DNA of 64,000 nucleotides from contig NZ_CP115184.1 of the NCBI RefSeq assembly GCF_029395675.1, positions 3,038,001 through 3,102,000 of the forward strand. The letters are read 5' to 3'. Below the pieces are notes generated by a model that saw only the letters and a program-made list of their open reading frames with translations, was not told the origin of the DNA and did no database searches. Origin of the DNA: Janibacter cremeus (GTDB taxonomy: Bacteria > Actinomycetota > Actinomycetes > Actinomycetales > Dermatophilaceae). This document shows, one piece after another, positions 58,773 to 64,000 of this stretch (within the stretch, counting starts at the first letter, position 1; every line of letters starts with the position of its first letter). The position numbers and the translations under genes are program-made.

Positions 58773-60716
58773 ATGAACGCGCTGCGCACCCGGCTGCAGG
58801 GCAGCTGGACGATCCCGATCATCTCGGGACCGGCGATCCTGGCCTCCCTCATCCTCGACCGACTGGTCGGCGCCTCGGTCGGGGGTGACGCCCTCATGAT
58901 CGCCGCCGCGGTCGTGGCCGGCGCCCCCGTGGTCGTCAAGGCCTACCACGCGGCGACCGCCAAGGTGATCGGTATCGATCTCCTCGTGGCGGTCGCCGCG
59001 GTCGGCGCGATCCTGGTGGGCAACTACTGGGAGGCCGCGGCCGTCACCTTCCTCTTCGCGGTGGGCCACGCCCTCGAGTCGGCGACGCTGAGCAGGACCC
59101 GCTCGGCCCTGGCCGAGCTGGTCGCCGTGGCCCCCGAGGTCGCCGTCGTCATCCGCGGCGGCCGACAGGTCGAGGTGCCCGCCGCCGACGTGGCGACGGG
59201 CGAGACCGTCCTGGTCAAGAACGGCTCCAAGGTGCCCGTCGATGGCCTGGTGGCCGGCGGCACCGGCGCCCTCGACGAGGCCTCCATCACGGGCGAGTCC
59301 ATCCCGGTCGAGAAGGTCGAGGGCGACGAGGTCTTCGCCGGCACGATCTCCACCGGAGGGTTCCTCCAGGTCGAGGCGACGGGCGTCGGTGCAGACACCA
59401 CGCTGGCCCGGATCATCCACCGGGTCGAGGAGGCCCAGGATGCGAAGGCGCGGACGCAGGCCTTCATGGACCGCTTCTCTGCCTGGTACACCCCGGCGAT
59501 CATCGTGCTCGCGGTCGTCATCGGGGTGGCCACGCAGGACTTCGTGCTGGCCCTGACGCTGCTGGTCATCGGCTGCCCCGGTGCGCTGGTCATCTCCATC
59601 CCCGTCTCGATCGTCGCCGGCATCGGTCGCGGCGCCAAGGACGGCATCCTCATCAAGGGAGGCGAGTTCCTCGAGACCTCCGCGAGGGTCGACGCGGTCG
59701 CCGTGGACAAGACCGGCACCCTCACGGAGGGGCGGCCCCGGCTGACGGACGTGGTCACGCTGGACCCGGGCACCACCCGCGATGACGTGCTGCTGCTTGC
59801 CGCACGTGCTGAGGCCGGGTCCGAGCACCCACTGGCGCGCCCGATCCTCGCCGCGGCGGTGGAGGCCGGGATGGCGGTCCACGGGCTGCCGGAGGACACC
59901 GAACCGATCGCCGGGAAGGGCATCGTCGCCACCATCGACGGGCACCGTGTCGGGGTCGGCAACGTGGCCCTGGCGCGGATGGAGGGGGTCGTCGACACCG
60001 CGGCCGCGACCCGGACGGTGTCCGAGCTGGCCGAGGCCGGACGCACCCCCATGGTGGTCACCCGCGACGGGCAGGCGGTCGGCGTGGTCGCCGTCGCGGA
60101 CCGGATCCGCCACGACGCGCCCGAGATGATCCGCCGCCTGCACGAGGCGGGCATCGAGAAGGTCGTCATGATGACCGGTGACGTGGAGCAGGTCGCCCGA
60201 GCCGTGGCACTGGAGGTCGGGGTCGACGAGGTCCGTGCCGGGCTGCTGCCGGAGGACAAGCTCGAGGCCGTGGCTGACCTGCAGCGGCAGGGCCGCACCG
60301 TGGCCATGGTCGGCGACGGGGTCAACGACGCGCCGGCGCTGGCCACCGCCGACATCGGTGTGGCGATGGGCGCGGCCGGGACGGGCGTGGCGATCGAGAC
60401 CGCGGACATCGCGCTGATGAAGGACGATCTGCTCAAGCTGCCGGAGGCGGTCTCCCTGGCCCGCCGCACGGTCAACAACATGCGGCAGAACGTCGTGGTC
60501 GCCCTGGTCACCGTCGCCACACTGCTGGCCGGCGTGCTCTTCGGCGGCGTGACCATGGCCGTCGGGATGCTCGTCCACGAGATCTCGGTCCTGGTGGTCA
60601 TCGCCAACGCGATGCGGCTGCTGCGCCCCCGCCGCGAGCCGGGTGCTCGGCCCCCGGCGGCCACCCTGATCGGGGCGACCGGGACCCGGGAGGTACGAGT
60701 GGTCACTCCCGGGTGA
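58773..60716 (+). CDS. heavy metal-translocating P1B-type ATPase, CPG motif
   Basis: A 647-aa metal pump with six to eight helices. The transport motif is CPGALVIS (Cys268-Pro-Gly270) in place of CPC, actuator TGES near residue 172 (SITGESIPVEK), phosphorylated Asp312 in DKTGTLTEG, the SEHPLAR motif of P1B ATPases, and GDGVNDAPAL. No N-terminal HMA domain is present, unlike typical CopA; the upstream gene supplies one. Cargo unassigned: CPG-type pumps are not well characterised. Likely the last gene of the HMA-ATPase operon. Confidence 0.92.
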   Translation: MNALRTRLQGSWTIPIISGPAILASLILDRLVGASVGGDALMIAAAVVAGAPVVVKAYHAATAKVIGIDLLVAVAAVGAILVGNYWEAAAVTFLFAVGHALESATLSRTRSALAELVAVAPEVAVVIRGGRQVEVPAADVATGETVLVKNGSKVPVDGLVAGGTGALDEASITGESIPVEKVEGDEVFAGTISTGGFLQVEATGVGADTTLARIIHRVEEAQDAKARTQAFMDRFSAWYTPAIIVLAVVIGVATQDFVLALTLLVIGCPGALVISIPVSIVAGIGRGAKDGILIKGGEFLETSARVDAVAVDKTGTLTEGRPRLTDVVTLDPGTTRDDVLLLAARAEAGSEHPLARPILAAAVEAGMAVHGLPEDTEPIAGKGIVATIDGHRVGVGNVALARMEGVVDTAAATRTVSELAEAGRTPMVVTRDGQAVGVVAVADRIRHDAPEMIRRLHEAGIEKVVMMTGDVEQVARAVALEVGVDEVRAGLLPEDKLEAVADLQRQGRTVAMVGDGVNDAPALATADIGVAMGAAGTGVAIETADIALMKDDLLKLPEAVSLARRTVNNMRQNVVVALVTVATLLAGVLFGGVTMAVGMLVHEISVLVVIANAMRLLRPRREPGARPPAATLIGATGTREVRVVTPG

Positions 60717-60742
60717 TCCGCCCGGCACGGTCGACGCGCCGC

Positions 60743-61477
60743 TCAGACCTGGGCAACCAGCTCGAGCAGCGCGTCGACGTCGTGGATCACCAGTTCCCGG
60801 GTGCCGTGACCGACGACCACCCCGGACTCCCGCAGCCGGCGCAGCTGCCGGCTCAACGACTCGGGCGTGGTGTCGAGCAGGGAGGCGATGTCCTTCTTCG
60901 CCAGGGGCAGCCGCACCGCGGTGCCCCCCTCGGTCGGGGAGCCGGGCAGGGACAGCAGGTAGTCGGCCAGCCGGGAGCTGACGTCGCCGGAGATCAGCGC
61001 GGTCAGTCGGGTCTCGGCGTCCCCCAGCCGCCGGCTGACGTCCGCCAGCATCCGCAGGACGATCGAGGGGTGGGTCCGCACGAGCTGCTCCAGGTCCTCG
61101 TGCCGGAAGGTGCACATCGAGGTCGGCTCGAGGGCCGTCGCGAAGTGGTCCGGGGTGCGGCCGGTGAGGAAGGCCGACTCACCCACGAAGTCACCGGGCC
61201 GAAGCACGCGGATGACGTGCTCGAAGCCGTCGACGCTGACCCTGGAGATCTTCATCGACCCGGTGTGCAGGACCAGCAGCAGGGAGGACGCCTCCTCGGC
61301 GGCGTAGACCTGCTCCCCCTTCGCCAGCCGGCGCGGGCGGGCGAGCTGGGCCACGCCCCGTTGCTGCTCGTGGCCGAGGCCTTGGAAGATCGGCACTCGG
61401 GCCACGCACAGGTCCTCGGACTGCGCGTGGACGACGGGCGGCTGGGTGCGGGTCACGTCCACCTCCACGTCGATCAT
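60743..61477 (-). CDS. Crp/Fnr family transcriptional regulator
   Basis: A 244-aa regulator. Residues ~25-140 are a cyclic-nucleotide-type sensor domain (YAAEEASSLLLVLHTGSMKI; RPGDFVGESAFLTG), and residues 165-235 are a Crp helix-turn-helix (KKDIASLLDTTPESLSRQLR). The four N-terminal Cys of iron-sulfur FNR are absent (only Cys24 there), so it is closer to DNR/ArcR-type proteins that may use heme or another signal. It probably acts at the FNR-like box between narK and the HMA operon. Confidence 0.88.
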   Translation of the reverse strand: MIDVEVDVTRTQPPVVHAQSEDLCVARVPIFQGLGHEQQRGVAQLARPRRLAKGEQVYAAEEASSLLLVLHTGSMKISRVSVDGFEHVIRVLRPGDFVGESAFLTGRTPDHFATALEPTSMCTFRHEDLEQLVRTHPSIVLRMLADVSRRLGDAETRLTALISGDVSSRLADYLLSLPGSPTEGGTAVRLPLAKKDIASLLDTTPESLSRQLRRLRESGVVVGHGTRELVIHDVDALLELVAQV

Positions 61478-61530
61478 AGGCAGCGAAGGGGAGGGGGTCG
61501 GACCTCCCCGCAGGTCCGGTGGTCGCGGCG

Positions 61531-62355
61531 TCAGTCCGTCGGGGGACCGGTGACCAGCTCGCCCTTCGTGTCGCGCGGCCACGCGTTGGCCTCGCACCCG
61601 TCGAGGCCGAGGGTCTGCTGCAGCATGACGGGCGCCGTCCGGCCCTTGCCCGGGCAGGCCTCGTGGCCCTTGCCCAGCCCGTGTCCGACCTCGTGGTTGA
61701 TCAGGTAGTGGCGGTAGAGCTCGAGGTCCGGGATGTGCGGGACGCCGATGTACCAACGGTCGAGGTTGACCAGGATGTACCGCCCGGCGCGACAGGACGT
61801 GTAGCCCTGGGTGTTGGCTCCCGCGGCGGCGCACTGCTCGTCGACGCTGTCCGGGGTCGCGAGCCGGATGATCAGGCCGGGCTCGCCCCCCGAGACCCGC
61901 TGGAAGCGCCAGCTGCCCCCGGCGGTCCAGCCGCGGGGGTTGCGCAGGGTGGCGTCGATGGCGGTGGCGAACTCCTTTGCGCTCACGCCCGACCCCTTCT
62001 CGACCTCGACCTGGTAGGTCATCAGCCGGCCGGACGTGCCACGCACGCGGTCCGATCCCTGCGCGGTCTCGAAGGTCCCGGTGGTGCGGTAGTCCGGCAG
62101 CGTCGGGGTCGGCGAGCTGGGGCTGGCGGAGGTGGAGGAGGACGCCGATGTCGACGGGGTCCTCGGCGGGCCGGCATCCGCCGATGGCGGGGAGGTCGTC
62201 GACGTGGCCACGGGAGCGGCGCCCGAGTCCCGGTCGGGGCGCAGGGCGACCAGCAGCACCCCGACGATGACGAGCACCCCGAGGGCGACACCCACCCGGC
62301 GGCGGTGTGCCTGCCCACGGTCCCTGGGTGCGAGGTCGGACGAGTCCACGGGCAT
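61531..62355 (-). CDS. DUF3152 domain protein with metalloprotease-like zinc motif
   Basis: A 274-aa protein: a membrane helix (22-38), a Ser/Thr/Pro-rich linker (45-85) and a DUF3152 domain. HEVGHGLGKGH at 221-231 is a full HExxHxxGxxH zinc-binding motif of the metzincin kind, with the catalytic Glu present, and the Cys at 175, 188, 234 and 254 could form two disulfides. Probably an anchored extracytoplasmic peptidase, but no DUF3152 substrate is known. Confidence 0.82.
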   Translation of the reverse strand: MPVDSSDLAPRDRGQAHRRRVGVALGVLVIVGVLLVALRPDRDSGAAPVATSTTSPPSADAGPPRTPSTSASSSTSASPSSPTPTLPDYRTTGTFETAQGSDRVRGTSGRLMTYQVEVEKGSGVSAKEFATAIDATLRNPRGWTAGGSWRFQRVSGGEPGLIIRLATPDSVDEQCAAAGANTQGYTSCRAGRYILVNLDRWYIGVPHIPDLELYRHYLINHEVGHGLGKGHEACPGKGRTAPVMLQQTLGLDGCEANAWPRDTKGELVTGPPTD

Positions 62356-62386
62356 CAGGGTAGATGCCTCGACGGGGTGGTGCGGC

Positions 62387-63904
62387 TCACGCCGCGTTGG
62401 CCAGGAGCCAGTCGCGCAGCCGCAGCGTGGACAGGCAGTCGTACTCGTTGTACTGGCCGAGGTCGGTCAGGCGATCGGCGGCCAGTGCCGCGTCGCCCTC
62501 GGCGACGGCGTCGCGGTACCGCTGGTACTCGAGGATCGACTCGCCGCCACCGGTGACGCCGTCCGGGTCGCGCAGGTCGGCGCCCATGTAGAGCGGCTCG
62601 AGGCGCTTGATGGAGTAGGACGGGCTGCCCACGCGCACAGAGGCCCTCACCACCGCGTAGAGGTCGACGAGCACGCCGTCGTCGATCAGGGCGGCGACCT
62701 CGTCGCGGTACACGGAGTGACGGTTGGCGAGCCGGATCAGGGCGGTCTGCTCGTACCCGGCGTAGTGGTAGACGTGCATGGCGGGCCAACGCCGGCGCCG
62801 CTCAGCGACCCAGTCGATGAAGTCGACGAGCGCCCGGCGCTCCTGGGCGCGGTCGTGCGCCCAGAACGGCGTGAAGCGCTCGCCGTCGTCCGTGGTCAGG
62901 CACCCGAAGAGGTACTCCAGGCCGGGATCGTCGTCGGAGCCGTCGCGCCACATCGGGTCGCCCTCGAAGTCGAAGAAGACATCTCCCGGGCTCGGCGCCG
63001 GCAGGGCCGCCGGGGTGTGCACCTCGAAGGCGAGGGGCTGGTCCCGGGTCGGCTCGACCAGCTGCAGCCGGGCCTGGGCGCTCATCGCGGCCAGGTCCTC
63101 CGGCTCGAGCCCCTCGACGGGCTCGGTGCGCTGCGCCAGGGCCGCGGCCGTGGTCACGCCCGCGTGCAGGAGCAGGCGCCGCCGGTGCGCCGAGACGCCG
63201 GCGACGAGCCCGACGTCACCGGACGCGGTGAGCTCGGCCCGGCAGGCGTCGCAACGCAGGCAGGCCCGCCACCGGGGATCGCCCCACGCCACCGGCGCGC
63301 CCTCACCGAGATGGGTCTCGAGGACCTCGAGGACGCGTGACCGGACGGTGGCGAGGTCCTCTGTGACGTCCTCGAGCGGGGTGTCGACGACCGACCCGTC
63401 CCCGAGGTAGAGCCGGACGAAGGGGGCCACCGGCGCCCCCGCCTCCCGCAGCGCCTCGGCGTAGGCCGCCACCTGGGCGAGCGCGTGGGCGTGGGCGGAA
63501 CGGGCCAGCTTGGTCTCGGCGACGATCCACCGGCCGTCGTCGCCGCGCAGCAGGTGGTCGGCCCGGCCGGTGAAGCGGCCGCTGCGGACCGGGGCCTGGT
63601 GCACCAGACGCACGCTCGGGTCGGCGAGCAGCCGCAGGGTCGCCTCGTGGTCGAGCCCGCGCGCGTCCCGGACGCCGTCGGGGTGCTCCTGGGTGAGACG
63701 CCGGGTGACCTCGGTCTCCCACTCCCGGCCGGCGGCACCGAAGCGGTCGCGTACTGCGTCGGGTGCGCTGGGCACCGCCTCCCGGCGTCCCAGCCGGACG
63801 TCCGCCTCGACCAGCAGGCCGAACTCGCAGCGACGACCGGTCCGCAGGTCACCCGAGGTGATCGTCGGGGGACCGGGGACGCCGTCCAGCAGGGGGTAGT
63901 GCAT
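62387..63904 (-). CDS. TM0106 family RecB-like nuclease
   Basis: A 505-aa protein. The RecB/Cas4-like nuclease region (~95-150) shows GRADHLLRGDDGRWIVAETK with the expected Asp and Glu-x-Lys, then a Cys cluster (RACLRCDAC) near residue 220, and a second RNase H-like domain (VFFDFEGDP; YNEYDCLSTLRLRDWL). Many actinobacterial relatives carry a C-terminal AAA helicase after this point; here the gene stops at NAA. ATG 63904 is 7 nt after TATGGT. Confidence 0.82.
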   Translation of the reverse strand: MHYPLLDGVPGPPTITSGDLRTGRRCEFGLLVEADVRLGRREAVPSAPDAVRDRFGAAGREWETEVTRRLTQEHPDGVRDARGLDHEATLRLLADPSVRLVHQAPVRSGRFTGRADHLLRGDDGRWIVAETKLARSAHAHALAQVAAYAEALREAGAPVAPFVRLYLGDGSVVDTPLEDVTEDLATVRSRVLEVLETHLGEGAPVAWGDPRWRACLRCDACRAELTASGDVGLVAGVSAHRRRLLLHAGVTTAAALAQRTEPVEGLEPEDLAAMSAQARLQLVEPTRDQPLAFEVHTPAALPAPSPGDVFFDFEGDPMWRDGSDDDPGLEYLFGCLTTDDGERFTPFWAHDRAQERRALVDFIDWVAERRRRWPAMHVYHYAGYEQTALIRLANRHSVYRDEVAALIDDGVLVDLYAVVRASVRVGSPSYSIKRLEPLYMGADLRDPDGVTGGGESILEYQRYRDAVAEGDAALAADRLTDLGQYNEYDCLSTLRLRDWLLANAA

Positions 63905-63911
63905 GGACCCG

Positions 63912-63917
63912 ACCATA
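63912..63917 (-). promoter_or_regulatory. -10 box of a probable leaderless nuclease transcript
   Basis: Minus-strand TATGGT, 7 nt before ATG 63904. The remaining window end (63918-64000) shows no gene. Confidence 0.4.
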
Positions 63918-64000
63918 CGAGGGAGCACCGACAAGCGACCGGGCGTGGTCGTCCCGAGGGTGGTCGTTCGGGGGTGCTTGGGGGCGCAGGTCGCCCAGCG

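Overview
The window reads as chromosome from a high-GC actinobacterium, most likely a member of the Intrasporangiaceae/Dermatophilaceae (Janibacter-like). The pointers are a strong G/C third-position bias, a DtxR/IdeR-type regulator, a SepX/GlpR divisome gene beside galU and rimJ, a mycothiol-type enzyme, and many leaderless genes whose -10 box lies 6-7 nt before the start codon. The genus is inference. Most genes are intact and densely packed, and many neighbours overlap by 1-8 nt.

1-9.5 kb is housekeeping: tandem acyltransferase/SGNH genes (the first cut by the window edge), pdxH, a hydroxyacid-oxoacid transhydrogenase-like dehydrogenase coupled to an SDR, a hot-dog protein, an MFS exporter with a DtxR regulator, and a c-di-AMP (ydaO) riboswitch ahead of an NlpC/P60 cell-wall hydrolase. 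9.6-15.7 kb is a full Mrp Na+/H+ antiporter operon (fused mrpAB, then C, D, E, F, G). 15.8-32.7 kb holds tRNA-Arg(CCU), a 1213-aa helicase-like protein whose Walker A lysine is missing and which ends in a nuclease-like domain, a citrulline/ornithine catabolic pair divergent from an Lrp regulator, mscL, a penicillin acylase, and the 5-FCL/galU/rimJ/sepX locus.

32.75-38.85 kb is a roughly 6-kb integrative element in tRNA-Ala(CGC), bounded by 46-bp direct repeats. It has a coupled rep-xis-int module, no visible transfer gene, and a MerR-controlled cargo of a small thioredoxin-fold protein and a MerA-like flavoprotein. A decayed integrase tail just outside attR shows the site was used before. 39-51.7 kb is accessory and rich in detoxification genes: a PadR-controlled MDMPI/cupin pair with a frameshifted dienelactone hydrolase, a PIG-L deacetylase, an MFS gene coupled to an ArsR-rhodanese regulator, a copper operon (SHOCT, multicopper oxidase, SHOCT) behind a CsoR-like dyad, an ArsO-like monooxygenase, a FUSC-type membrane protein and an SDR.

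51.6-64 kb returns to mixed housekeeping: LLM oxidoreductase, NagD-like phosphatase, a pRiA4b ORF-3-like protein, a PQQ sugar dehydrogenase lipoprotein, a nitrate-type MFS divergent from an HMA chaperone and CPG-type metal ATPase across an FNR-like box, a Crp/Fnr regulator, a DUF3152 zinc-protease-like protein and a TM0106-type nuclease.

The observations most likely to be new are a dispersed hairpin family in convergent intergenic gaps whose stems change sequence while keeping pairing and flanks (3053-3134, 3175-3257, 9407-9486), the lysine-less helicase with its coupled acidic partner, and the minimal integrative element with its uncharacterised redox cargo.
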